Assembly (NCBI GenBank): GCA_902462325.1
Contig: CABQBF010000002.1
Location: 1-54,733, forward strand
From: an uncultured Peptococcaceae bacterium
GTDB taxonomy: Bacteria > Bacillota > Peptococcia > Peptococcales > Peptococcaceae
Length of the DNA: 54,733 nt
Direction of reading: 5' to 3'
Shown: one piece after another, positions 8,396 to 16,146 of the stretch
Position numbering within the stretch: the first letter of the stretch is position 1
Layout: each line of letters begins with the position of its first letter
Made by a program: the position numbers and the translations under genes
The notes under the pieces: generated by a model
What the model was told of the DNA's origin: nothing
The model's input: only the letters and a program-made list of their open reading frames with translations
Databases searched by the model: none

Positions 8396-8836
8396 TTAAC
8401 GCACCTCTTGTTCATGAATTTTATCAATTCTTCTCTGATGGCGGCCGCCTTCAAATTCGGTGGTCAGCCAAATTTTTACGATATCCAGAGCCAGCCCCTG
8501 CCCGATAACGCGCTGACCCATGGTTAAAATGTTGGCATTATTGTGCTCGCGGGACGCATGGGCCGAAAAGGTATCATGGCAAAGCGCTGCACGGATGCCC
8601 GGCACTTTATTGGCTGCAATGCCAATGCCAATGCCAGTGCCGCAAATCAAGATGCCCCGGTCAAATTCACCGGCAGCCACCGCTTTGGCCACCGGCACAG
8701 CGATATCGGGATAATCACAGGATTGGGTATCGTAGGTGCCAAAATCCTTATAGCCATAACCGTTTTCTGCTAAAAATTTTATCACAACCTGCTTTAGCTC
8801 AAAACCGCCGTGGTCACAGCCAACTGCAATGTTCAT
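8396..8836 (-). CDS. rpiB: Ribose-5-phosphate isomerase B
   Basis: This 146-aa RpiB/LacAB-family sugar-phosphate isomerase interconverts ribose-5-P and ribulose-5-P in the pentose phosphate pathway. Motifs are AVGCDHGGFELK at the N-terminus, the catalytic Cys in GILICGTGIGIGIAANK, and SAHASREHNNANIL. The start is ATG 8836, after GAGGAGG 11 nt upstream; the longer reading frame has no ribosome site. It lies between the YwlE-like phosphatase and the YwlG-like protein in the same direction. Confidence 0.95.
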   Translation of the reverse strand: MNIAVGCDHGGFELKQVVIKFLAENGYGYKDFGTYDTQSCDYPDIAVPVAKAVAAGEFDRGILICGTGIGIGIAANKVPGIRAALCHDTFSAHASREHNNANILTMGQRVIGQGLALDIVKIWLTTEFEGGRHQRRIDKIHEQEVR

Positions 8837-8936
8837 CACGATTGTTTCCTCCTCTTGTGTTCTGTATTTTTTATTTCTACTGCTATCATACTGCAAAGTG
8901 GGCTTGCCGTATAGCTTCTCGCTGAGTTTCTCTCAC

Positions 8937-9410
8937 TTATACAGCATTAGAATTTTTTATTTTTTCAAAAACCTGACCGATACAGGCCTCCAGCACGGCA
9001 AAGCACTGGGCATATTCCTCCACCGTACCGCCGAAGGGGTCGGGAATTTCCGGCGCAGAAGGGTCACCCATTGCGTAAGCGTTGAGCAGAAAGGTCTTAT
9101 CGCTGCATTGAGGCAGCACGCTGTCTAACATTCTCTTATGACCGCCCGTCATAACGAAAATATAATCGGCCTGCTCTGCTAGCTCTGCTGTAATCTGCTT
9201 GGCGGTAAACTGGGATAAATCACAGCCGTTTTGTTCCGCCACTGCAACGGCCTGCGGCGACGCCGGCGACGGGCCTGCGCACATCACGCCAGCCGACGCT
9301 ACGTGAAACTGGCCGTACTGTTCGGGATTTTGCGCAATGAAGCGACGGGCTACCGCCTCTGCCATTGCGCTTCTACAAGTATTGCCAGTACAAACAAAAA
9401 GAATATTCAT
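8937..9410 (-). CDS. Low-molecular-weight protein phosphatase (YwlE-like)
   Basis: This is a 157-aa low-molecular-weight protein tyrosine/arginine phosphatase. The P-loop CTGNTCRS is at the extreme N-terminus (MNILFVCTGNTCRSAMAE), and the general-acid Asp motif DPF occurs near the C-terminus (EIPDPFGG). A Thr follows the catalytic Cys, a residue associated with arginine phosphatase specificity in YwlE. I chose ATG 9410 because the P-loop always begins close to the N-terminus; a TTG at 9428, overlapping the ywlC stop, is an alternative. It is transcribed directly after ywlC. Confidence 0.9.
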   Translation of the reverse strand: MNILFVCTGNTCRSAMAEAVARRFIAQNPEQYGQFHVASAGVMCAGPSPASPQAVAVAEQNGCDLSQFTAKQITAELAEQADYIFVMTGGHKRMLDSVLPQCSDKTFLLNAYAMGDPSAPEIPDPFGGTVEEYAQCFAVLEACIGQVFEKIKNSNAV

Positions 9411-9424
9411 GATTTCACCAACCT

Positions 9425-10453
9425 TCAAACACTTTTATCGCCTGCCGCATTGCGCAGACGGTTCATCAAGGCCGCGCCAATCTCTTCGGTGGGAAAATCC
9501 TCCGTATAGATGGCTTCTACATCGGCCTCATCAAAATATCGCAAGGCGGCAAATAAATTGCCGGCAATCTGTTTCAAATCTTCGCGGGAACCTAAGTTGA
9601 CTGCCAGATTTTCATCGGCACGATGAAGCAAACGCAGCGTTTGGCTGGACAGCATGACGCCGGCTTTTCCCCTATGGGCTTCTAGCTGCGTATCTATTTT
9701 TGCTGCAATTTCCTCTGGCGTACCGGTGCAGATATAAACTGGCGCTTCCGGCGCGTAATGGGGATATTGCAGGCCTGGCCGCGCTGTTTTCTGGCTAGAG
9801 CTGTCTGCCGCCGCATCATACACCGGCTGACCGAGGATTTCTTCCAGTTGTTCTTTGGTCACGCTGCCAGGGCGCAAAATGACCGGCTGTTCTCCGCTGA
9901 TATCCAATACTGTGGACTCAACTCCCACAGCGCAACACCCGCCGGACACAATGGCGGCCACCCGACCTTCTAAATCGTGCTGCACATGAGATGCGGCAGT
10001 GGGGCTTGGCTTGCCTGATAAATTGGCGCTGGGCGCAGCAATGGGCAAGTTAGTCATTTGCAGCAGGCGCAATGCCACCGGATGGTTAGGCATGCGGACG
10101 CCAATCGTTTTCAGCCCACCAGTCACACAGGCTGGCACCGCATTGGGACGGCACTTGAAAATTAATGTCAAGGGTCCCGGCCAAAAGGCTTCCATCAGTT
10201 TTTTCGCTGCATCGGGAACCTGACTGACCAAATCCGCCAGTTGGGCCTGGTCATAAATCAGCACGTTCAGGGGATTGTCGGAGGGACGGCCCTTTGCCTG
10301 ATAAATTTTATGCACGGCGTTTTCATCCAGCGCATTGGCCCCTAATCCATACACGGTTTCGGTAGGAAAGGCCACAATTTCCCCGGCACACAGTAATCGC
10401 GCAGCTTCTTGTAAATCTTTGTCTTGTTCACCTCGTAACAATTTTGTTTCCAT
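9425..10453 (-). CDS. ywlC: L-threonylcarbamoyladenylate synthase
   Basis: This 342-aa Sua5-type enzyme makes threonylcarbamoyl-AMP from Thr, bicarbonate and ATP, the first step of tRNA t6A modification. The YrdC domain fills roughly residues 15-210 (GEIVAFPTETVYGLGANA, KGRPSDNPLNVLI, SANLSGKPSPT). A C-terminal Sua5 domain follows from about residue 235 (RPGLQYPHYAPEAPVYI). The start ATG 10453 follows GAGAGGC. It is the first gene of the run that continues to glyA. TTGACA at 10528-10523 on the minus strand may be its -35, but I see no convincing -10. Confidence 0.94.
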   Translation of the reverse strand: METKLLRGEQDKDLQEAARLLCAGEIVAFPTETVYGLGANALDENAVHKIYQAKGRPSDNPLNVLIYDQAQLADLVSQVPDAAKKLMEAFWPGPLTLIFKCRPNAVPACVTGGLKTIGVRMPNHPVALRLLQMTNLPIAAPSANLSGKPSPTAASHVQHDLEGRVAAIVSGGCCAVGVESTVLDISGEQPVILRPGSVTKEQLEEILGQPVYDAAADSSSQKTARPGLQYPHYAPEAPVYICTGTPEEIAAKIDTQLEAHRGKAGVMLSSQTLRLLHRADENLAVNLGSREDLKQIAGNLFAALRYFDEADVEAIYTEDFPTEEIGAALMNRLRNAAGDKSV

Positions 10454-10639
10454 AGGCTTTGCCTCTCTTCATTCACACCAATACATCTTTGACAGTTGTT
10501 TGGAAAGACATTCTGAAACAGTTGTCAAGTTACGTTTTTATTTTTATATACCATTCTATTATATCATCATTTTCGAAAACAACACTAGCTTTCTTTTTGC
10601 TTTCTTCTATTCGATTTTTTTTACTATACTTTTCCTAGC

Positions 10640-10880
10640 CGTTTTTATTTGCTACCCATCGTTTTTGTTTGCTACACTTCGCCTGTTCCTCCGTAATTCG
10701 CACACCCTCTGGACTGTTCAGCTTCGACAGACTAGCGCACATAAAGCACGCTTTTTGTGCAAATGCGCTGGCGTCTGCCGCGCTTTGAACAGTCTGCGAT
10801 GTTGTGCGCCTTAAGTCGGAACTTTGGCGAAGGCAGCGGGGAGTTTTTGAACCCATAAAGCGGTAGTGAGTACCCTTTTT
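10640..10880 (+). repeat. Intergenic repeat, copy A1
   Basis: TTGCTACCCATCG and TTGCTACACTTCG are followed by CTGTTCCTCCGTAATTCGCAC. About 130 nt later comes a 58-nt tail (10819-10876) containing GGCGAAGGCAGCGGGGAG and ending GAGTACCC. The whole layout recurs at 11280-11491. Short reading frames inside it are repeats, not genes. Confidence 0.75.
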
Positions 10881-11021
10881 GTCATCCTGAGCGAAGCGAA
10901 GGATCTTCTCTCCGGTATTAGGCTTCGGAAGACCCTTCGACAGGCTCAGTATGACAAAGCGGTTCTATCCCTTGGAAGATGCTTCGACAAGCTCAGCATG
11001 ACAAGACCGGCTCAGCATGAC
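10881..11021. repeat. GTCATCCTGAGCGAAGCG inverted-repeat cluster
   Basis: GTCATCCTGAGCGAAGCG (from 10881) can fold with GACCCTTCGACAGGCTCAG and ATGAC (10931-10955). A second partial arm follows (GCTTCGACAAGCTCAGCATGA, near 10981-11001), then a third fragment ending at 11021. Elements of this sequence are widespread in bacterial intergenic DNA; their function is not known to me. Confidence 0.75.
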
Positions 11022-11027
11022 AAAACA

Positions 11028-11060
11028 ACGACGCTAGGCACGAAAAAGGCCAGCGTAATA
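11028..11060 (+). repeat. Short repeat C, copy 1
   Basis: AAACAACGACGCTAGGCACG followed by AAAAAGGCCAGCGT recurs in slightly diverged form at 11664-11695 (AAACAACGACGCCAGACGCG). The two copies bracket the second large repeat. Confidence 0.6.
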
Positions 11061-11121
11061 ACTCATAATGTATGGGTGGGCGCTACGCCCAATCATCGTC
11101 TCTCTATGGTTGGTGCAAAAA

Positions 11122-11137
11122 TGTTTCACGTGAAACA
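11122..11137. promoter_or_regulatory. parS: parS centromere site (ParB/Spo0J binding)
   Basis: TGTTTCACGTGAAACA is an exact match to the 16-bp chromosomal parS consensus, and the palindrome extends to 22 bp (11119-11140). ParB/Spo0J loads here to organise and segregate the origin region. parS sites cluster near oriC, which fits dnaB and purA in this window. It lies in non-coding DNA between repeats. Confidence 0.95.
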
Positions 11138-11279
11138 TTTGCAATCTGATTTTTGCTTTTGCCAGCGTTTTCTGTATTGGTAGCTCTATTAGGGGGGTGG
11201 ACAATACAACGAAACCGCCCGTTTTCTGCTCAACCAATAGGTTTTTCTGGATTTTACTTTGTCCTGTCTTTTTTTTTGC

Positions 11280-11552
11280 TCTGCACTTCGATTTTTTTGC
11301 TACCCATCGCCCGTTCCTCCGTGTACCCGACTAGAAAAACGTCGGGCATCGGACAGTTCCTTGCCTGTGCAGCTTTGCTGAACTAGCGTTCATCACGCTT
11401 TGCACAAGCTGCGTCACAGTTCGCCCCAAGTCAGAATTTTGGCGAAGGTAGCGGGGAGTTTTTAAACCCATAAGGCGGTAACGAGTGCCCTGTAGCAGAA
11501 TTTTGATAAAGATGGCAGAGAGCTTAAAACCAGAAAAGGGTAGCAAGTGCCC
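11280..11552 (+). repeat. Intergenic repeat, copy A2 with duplicated tail
   Basis: TTGCTACCCATCGCCCGTTC is followed, about 130 nt later, by the tail unit at 11433-11491 (GGCGAAGGTAGCGGGGAG ... GAGTGCCC). A more diverged third tail follows at 11495-11552 (GATAAAGATGGCAGAGAG ... AAGTGCCC). It parallels copy A1 at 10640-10880. Confidence 0.75.
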
Positions 11553-11586
11553 TGATTTTTCTGCATTCGGTTTGGCAGATACATTG

Positions 11587-11663
11587 TAGATAGGGTACGC
11601 TGCCACTAGCGCATTCTTTTGCGCTAAGGCGTACCGCTAGTAAATTCGGGCGATTCCTATCTA
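11587..11663. repeat. Nested inverted-repeat structure
   Basis: Three stems nest in one another: TAGATAGG/CCTATCTA (11587-11594 with 11656-11663), GGTACGC/GCGTACC (11594-11600 with 11629-11635) and AGCGC/GCGCT (11608-11612 with 11621-11625). Neither side has a U-run. It looks like a mobile or structural intergenic element rather than a terminator. Confidence 0.6.
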
Positions 11664-11695
11664 AAACAACGACGCCAGACGCGAAAAAGACCAGC
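11664..11695 (+). repeat. Short repeat C, copy 2
   Basis: AAACAACGACGCCAGACGCG, then AAAAAGACCAGCAT, matches 11028-11060 with a few changes. Confidence 0.6.
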
Positions 11696-11776
11696 ATCAT
11701 CAAGTTATTTTCTGCGCGTTGTATCATGTTCGTTGCCGATGGGGAGTCGATTCGCCCCCTCATTTTTCTCCACAGC

Positions 11777-13096
11777 TTACATAGCTTCCATAAAGCGGCG
11801 CTGCATTTCGGCTTTTTCTTCTTCTTCTTCTGGATCTAGATTGCAAATGCGCAGCAGTACGCTGTACATCAGCTTCAAGCCATTTTGCACAGCTTCGTCG
11901 CTGACTGCTTCTCTTTTATTATGGCTAATGCCTTTATCGCAGGGTACAAAAAACATGGTGGCTCTGGTTAAACCGGCCATATACATGGTGTCGTGCCCTG
12001 CGCCGCTGACCATGTGCAAAAAGGTCAAACGGTTTGACACACATTGTTCTACCAGCAGCTCTGCCATATCGTCATCCAGCTTCACCGGCTGTTCCTGTCC
12101 TAAAATAGCCGGCTCTATCTTTAGCTTTCTTTCCACAGCTATACGGTTTAGTTCTTCATGTAATTTTGTCACCACTTCGGCAATCACGTCTTTCTCGATA
12201 CCGCGAATATCTACATAGAGTTCCACGTGACCGGGCACAATATTAATGGCTTCATTGATTACATCGCATTTCCCCACGGTGGCTACAATGCGTTTATCCG
12301 CATATTGCCGCCCCAGCTTTTCTACTGCCAAAATCATTTCGGCCGCGCCGGTGAGCGCGTCGTTGCGGGAGCCCATGGGGCAAGCGCCGGAATGGGCCGC
12401 TGTGCCTTCTACTGTAATGCGCAAACGGTATGGCGCTGCAATATGGCCCACAATGCCGATATCGGTGTGCCGTTCTTCCAGCACCGGTCCTTGTTCAATA
12501 TGCATTTCAATAAAACCGAAAGCATTTTTGATATAATTGCGTTCTGCATATAAATTGTCCGGATTGCCGCCTAATTTTTTTATTTCATCATATAAACTGA
12601 CGCCTGCTTTGTCTACATATCCCTTCAGCATTTCGCCAGTCAGCCGTTCCGCTAACAGCTTGCTGCCGACAGTGGCGCAGTTAAACCGGCTGGATTCTTC
12701 GCAGCGGAACACAATTAAGGTAACCGTGCGGCGCTGCGGCATACCGTCCAATAAACGCATAGCATGGAAAGCGGTCATGACACCCAAAAGGCCATCGTAT
12801 TTGCCGCCATCCGGCACACTGTCCATGTGGGAGCCTAACAGCAGCGGCGGCATATCGGCCTGACCGTCATCGGTGCCGCGGCGTGTAATCCACAGGTTTC
12901 CGGCGCCGTCCCATTTCACCTCAAAGCCTGCCGCCTCTGCCATTTTGGCCAACAAGCCATGGGCTTCCTGGTCTGCCTCGGTATAAGCCAGCCGGTCCAC
13001 ACCGCCATCTGCATTCTGTCCAATGGCAGAAAGGGCGGAAAAATCTGCCTGATACTGTTCCCATTTTAATTGCTGTACAGAAATTCCTCTCATCAT
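11777..13096 (-). CDS. M20-family Zn amidohydrolase (N-carbamoyl-L-amino-acid hydrolase / allantoate type)
   Basis: This is a 439-aa metal-dependent amidohydrolase. Probable metal ligands are in GSHMDSVPDGGKYDG (about residues 88-102), CEESSRFNC and EMHIEQGPVLEE. This set is typical of the family that opens N-carbamoyl amino acids, beta-ureidopropionate or allantoate. Substrate cannot be fixed from sequence. The start ATG 13096 follows AAAGGAG. It is transcribed alone, towards the parS/repeat region, and diverges from the M23 peptidase gene. A possible minus-strand promoter uses TATCAT (13279-13274), 17 nt from the WalR-like box. Confidence 0.88.
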   Translation of the reverse strand: MMRGISVQQLKWEQYQADFSALSAIGQNADGGVDRLAYTEADQEAHGLLAKMAEAAGFEVKWDGAGNLWITRRGTDDGQADMPPLLLGSHMDSVPDGGKYDGLLGVMTAFHAMRLLDGMPQRRTVTLIVFRCEESSRFNCATVGSKLLAERLTGEMLKGYVDKAGVSLYDEIKKLGGNPDNLYAERNYIKNAFGFIEMHIEQGPVLEERHTDIGIVGHIAAPYRLRITVEGTAAHSGACPMGSRNDALTGAAEMILAVEKLGRQYADKRIVATVGKCDVINEAINIVPGHVELYVDIRGIEKDVIAEVVTKLHEELNRIAVERKLKIEPAILGQEQPVKLDDDMAELLVEQCVSNRLTFLHMVSGAGHDTMYMAGLTRATMFFVPCDKGISHNKREAVSDEAVQNGLKLMYSVLLRICNLDPEEEEEKAEMQRRFMEAM

Positions 13097-13505
13097 CCAA
13101 ACTCCTTTGCAAAATTCTATTTTGTTACTGTTCTCTATGATTTTTATAAAAATTGTGAAAAATCTTTTATATTCTTATAATTACTCTTTTTCTCGGAACA
13201 CTCCTGCATTTTATCATATTTCTATCTTCTTGCCAAAGGGAAACCGATTTTTATTTCAAAATGTTCTATTACTATGATAGGTTTTGTGACCATTTAGTAA
13301 CACTCTGGTTACAAAATCGGTTTTTCACTTTTCCTTTTGGAAAAATTGTGCTAGAATGAGGTTGCGTTTAAAAGGTCTTTTTATTTCACCTTGCGCAAAT
13401 CTATTTTTGGTTTTTCTTCTTACAGAATTGCAACATCATATGAAGATAAAAAGGAACTCCAACGAAAAGAAAGGTGGCGGTTTGCAGATTTTATCTGCGT
13501 AACGT
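13097..13505. promoter_or_regulatory. Divergent intergenic region with WalR-like box
   Basis: On the minus strand 13313-13297 reads TGTAAC-CAGAG-TGTTAC, a consensus-fitting WalR-type double half-site. A third, poorer half (TGTGAC, 13285-13290) lies beside it. A plausible + promoter -10 is TAGAAT (13352-13357). The box could serve the M23 peptidase (38 nt upstream of its -10) or the minus-strand hydrolase. Confidence 0.55.
13471..13498 (+). promoter_or_regulatory. Distant Shine-Dalgarno with intervening hairpin
   Basis: AAGGTGG (13471-13477) is 28 nt from the M23 start codon. A perfect 6-bp hairpin (GCAGAT 13484-13489, ATCTGC 13493-13498) lies between them and would shorten the effective spacing to about 13 nt. 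A six-codon TTG-initiated frame ending in TAA also fits in this gap. Confidence 0.45.
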
Positions 13506-14906
13506 ATGAACAATCTGACGGCAAAGTTCATGAATTTTATTGAAAGCACTGGATCGAAAAAGTATTTTTTAGGTAGTATTGTAGTCGCGCTTCTTATTGC
13601 ATTTGCATGTACATTTTCTTTGAGTACTTCCTATGCGGTTGTCATTGATGGCAAAACAATGGGACAGATCAGCTCGGCAGCAGCTTTGAATCAGGCATTG
13701 GCAGCAACCAAAGAAAAAGTACAACAGGAAACAGGATTGGAAATCACAGCTTCTTACAACACCGTAGAAGCAAAAGTCGGTCACAATTTCTTCACAGCAA
13801 AAATGGACAGCACAGAATTAACCGCTTTATTGGAAGAAGAAGTTGAATGGTTAGCTCCTGGCGCCGTTATCAACATCAATAACGGTGAAATCCAATTTGC
13901 AGTGGCAACAGAAACCGATGGTCAAAAAGTATTGGACAAGCTGAAAGAAACAGCGACTGCCGATTTAGGAAATGCTGTTGTGAAATCGGTTGATTTTCAG
14001 GAAGATGTCAGCATCGAAGCTGGTAATGTAAAAGTTTCTGAAATTCAATCTCCAGAAAAAATTCTGGAACAGATTCAAGAAGGAAAAGAAGAAGTGAAAA
14101 CCCATGTTGTTGAAGAAGGCGAATCCTTCTGGATGATCGCCCACAACAACGATTTATCCGTAGATGAATTGCAGAAATTAAACGCTGATACCGTACCAGA
14201 AAAATTACAGATTGGTCAGGAAATCGTATTGACCAAGCAGGAACCGCTGGTAAGCGTAATCGTTACCAAGGAAGTTACCGTAGAAGAAACAATTGCCCAT
14301 TCTACCGAATATAAAGACACTTCCAGTTTGTTAAAAGGCGAAAACAAAGTGGTGACAAAAGGCTCCGATGGTAAGAAAAGCGTAACCTATGAAGTAAAAG
14401 AAGCAAATGGCAGCACTCTGGAAAAGAATGTTGTGAAAGAAGTTGTTATTTCGGAACCTGTTACAGAAGTGGTAAACAGAGGTACCGGCTCTATCAAAAT
14501 TTCTTCCCGTTCTGCTTATAATAGCGGCGGTGGCAGCGGAACCTTAGCATGGCCGCTGAGCAGTAATAAAATCACATCGCCTTATGGCACCAGAAGCCGC
14601 GGCTTCCACTCCGGCATCGACTTGGCGGCGAAAACAGGCACTTCCGTTTATGCTGCTGCTGGCGGTACTGTAGAACTGGCTAGCTGGTATTATGGCTATG
14701 GAAATTGCATTGTAATCAATCATGGCAATGGCGTAAAAACAAGATATGCCCATTTGTCTGCTTACAAAGTCAGCGTTGGCGCAACCGTTTCCCGTGGTCA
14801 GTTGATTGCCCTGTCCGGCAATACTGGCAATAGCACCGGCCCCCATTTGCACTTTGAAGTGATTGTTAATGGCGTGACCAAGAACCCTGTAAACTATTTG
14901 AAATAA
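13506..14906 (+). CDS. LysM-G5-M23 cell-wall endopeptidase
   Basis: This is a 466-aa secreted or membrane-anchored peptidoglycan hydrolase. Residues 20-44 form a signal/anchor segment. A region of unknown fold follows, then LysM (about 198-245, HVVEEGESFWMIAHNNDLS), a G5 domain (about 248-325) and an M23 domain (about 350-465). Catalytic zinc ligands are His368 and Asp372 (HSGIDLA) and His449 of HLHFE, with His447 also conserved. It should cut peptide cross-links in the wall. The start is ATG 13506, with its ribosome site unusually far upstream. The upstream WalR-like box fits, since WalR controls such hydrolases in other Firmicutes. A terminator follows at 14935. Confidence 0.94.
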   Translation: MNNLTAKFMNFIESTGSKKYFLGSIVVALLIAFACTFSLSTSYAVVIDGKTMGQISSAAALNQALAATKEKVQQETGLEITASYNTVEAKVGHNFFTAKMDSTELTALLEEEVEWLAPGAVININNGEIQFAVATETDGQKVLDKLKETATADLGNAVVKSVDFQEDVSIEAGNVKVSEIQSPEKILEQIQEGKEEVKTHVVEEGESFWMIAHNNDLSVDELQKLNADTVPEKLQIGQEIVLTKQEPLVSVIVTKEVTVEETIAHSTEYKDTSSLLKGENKVVTKGSDGKKSVTYEVKEANGSTLEKNVVKEVVISEPVTEVVNRGTGSIKISSRSAYNSGGGSGTLAWPLSSNKITSPYGTRSRGFHSGIDLAAKTGTSVYAAAGGTVELASWYYGYGNCIVINHGNGVKTRYAHLSAYKVSVGATVSRGQLIALSGNTGNSTGPHLHFEVIVNGVTKNPVNYLK

Positions 14907-14934
14907 TATTGCAACCAAATCTAAACAGAAAATT

Positions 14935-14967
14935 AAATGCACAGGAATTGCTCCTGTGCATTTTTTA
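14935..14967 (+). terminator. Terminator of the M23 peptidase gene
   Basis: A 10-bp stem (ATGCACAGGA with TCCTGTGCAT) and a 5-nt loop are followed by a T-run. Confidence 0.9.
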
Positions 14968-15036
14968 TGCTATGATACTGTAAACTGGTAATATACGACT
15001 GATTTTATTACAGCACCTATAAAGGAGGATTCTTTC

Positions 15037-15945
15037 ATGTATGAAGTATTAATTATCGGAGCCGGTCCAGCCGGTATGACTGCCGCTATTTATGCAGCGC
15101 GGGCAGGCTACAAGACCGCTGTCTTAGAACATGGCGTTCCCGGCGGTCAGGCGGCAACTACCGATATGATCGAAAATTATCCCGGCTTTCCGGAAGGGAT
15201 TTCCGGCCCGGAACTGATGATGAAATTTTTTGAGCAAACACAGACTTTTGGCGTAGAAATGATTTACGAACAGGTACAGTCGGTAGAATTGGATGGTGCT
15301 ATAAAACGGGTAACTACCGATAAACAAACCATCGAAGCAAAAGCTGTCGTAATCGCTTCCGGCGCCAAACCAAGAGCATTAGGCGTTGCCAACGAAGGCC
15401 GTTTGCGCGGCCGCGGCGTTTCCTACTGCGCTACCTGTGATGGATTTTTCTTTAAGGATCAGCCAGTGGCCGTTGTCGGCGGCGGCGATACCGCTGTAGA
15501 AGAAGCCATGTATTTGACTAAAATGTGTTCCAGTGTTACGCTCATTCATCGTCGGGATGAACTGCGGGCCAACAAACTGGCGCAAAGCCGCGCGCTTGCC
15601 AACGAAAAACTGAACATTATCTATGATACGGTTGTCGATGAAATTATCGGCGACGACAAAGTAAGCCAATTGAAGCTGCGCAACAAAAAAACCGATGAAA
15701 CCAGCACACTGGACATCAACGGTGTTTTCATTTTTGTTGGTTATCTGCCTAACAACGCGTTCTTCCCTCCAGAATTGGAAGTCAATGAACAGGGCTATAT
15801 TGTCACCGACGATGAAATGGCAACCAATATTCCAGGTGTATTCGCTGTAGGGGATGTACGTCAAAAGAAGCTGCGCCAGGTTACTACCGCAGTTGGTGAT
15901 GGCGGCGCTGTTATGCATGGCATTGAAGAATATTTCAGAGCGTAA
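15037..15945 (+). CDS. trxB: Thioredoxin reductase
   Basis: This 302-aa FAD/NADPH flavoenzyme reduces thioredoxin in the cytosol. The FAD site is IIGAGPAGMTAAIYAARAG at residues 6-24. The redox-active pair is Cys131-Cys134 (CATC). The NADPH fold shows GGGDTAVEEA (148-157) and HRRDELRA (171-178). The C-terminal FAD motif GVFAVGDVR is present. AAAGGAGG lies ideally before ATG 15037. A 40-aa membrane peptide follows 17 nt after the stop and shares the terminator at 16102. Confidence 0.97.
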   Translation: MYEVLIIGAGPAGMTAAIYAARAGYKTAVLEHGVPGGQAATTDMIENYPGFPEGISGPELMMKFFEQTQTFGVEMIYEQVQSVELDGAIKRVTTDKQTIEAKAVVIASGAKPRALGVANEGRLRGRGVSYCATCDGFFFKDQPVAVVGGGDTAVEEAMYLTKMCSSVTLIHRRDELRANKLAQSRALANEKLNIIYDTVVDEIIGDDKVSQLKLRNKKTDETSTLDINGVFIFVGYLPNNAFFPPELEVNEQGYIVTDDEMATNIPGVFAVGDVRQKKLRQVTTAVGDGGAVMHGIEEYFRA

Positions 15946-15962
15946 AGACTGGAGGTTCTCTT

Positions 15963-16085
15963 ATGTATTACAATAAGAAAAAACAAACCAAGCTACAAAA
16001 AATTTTTTTAATTGTACTTGTAGCCATGCTTTCTGTTGGTTTGTTGCTGCCGTCCTTTCTGTCCATTTTTTCTTACGGAATTTAA
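15963..16085 (+). CDS. Small single-pass membrane protein (40 aa)
   Basis: ATG 15963 follows GGAGG by 7 nt and opens a 40-codon frame. It has a basic N-terminus (MYYNKKKQTKLQK), one hydrophobic helix of about 22 residues with a LLLPSFLS core, and the end SIFSYGI. Short membrane proteins of this kind (for example DUF4044-like) are common in Firmicutes, but I cannot assign it firmly. It sits between trxB and a terminator, so it is probably co-transcribed with trxB. The good ribosome site and clean frame make it likely to be real. Confidence 0.7.
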   Translation: MYYNKKKQTKLQKIFLIVLVAMLSVGLLLPSFLSIFSYGI

Positions 16086-16101
16086 TTGCGTTAAACCGAA
16101 A

Positions 16102-16146
16102 CGACCAACTGCTATACTTTTCATCGCGCAGTTGGCCGTTTTTTGT
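16102..16146 (+). terminator. Terminator after trxB and the small membrane gene
   Basis: CGACCAACTGC (16102-16112) pairs with GCAGTTGGCCG (16128-16138, one mismatch) and is followed by six T. The reverse direction may also serve the minus-strand lipid kinase gene, but its U-run is weak. Confidence 0.85.

Noticed and set aside
10635..11763. Several hypothetical proteins of 67-125 aa
   Set aside because: These frames lie within dispersed repeats, lack ribosome sites and resemble one another only because the DNA repeats.
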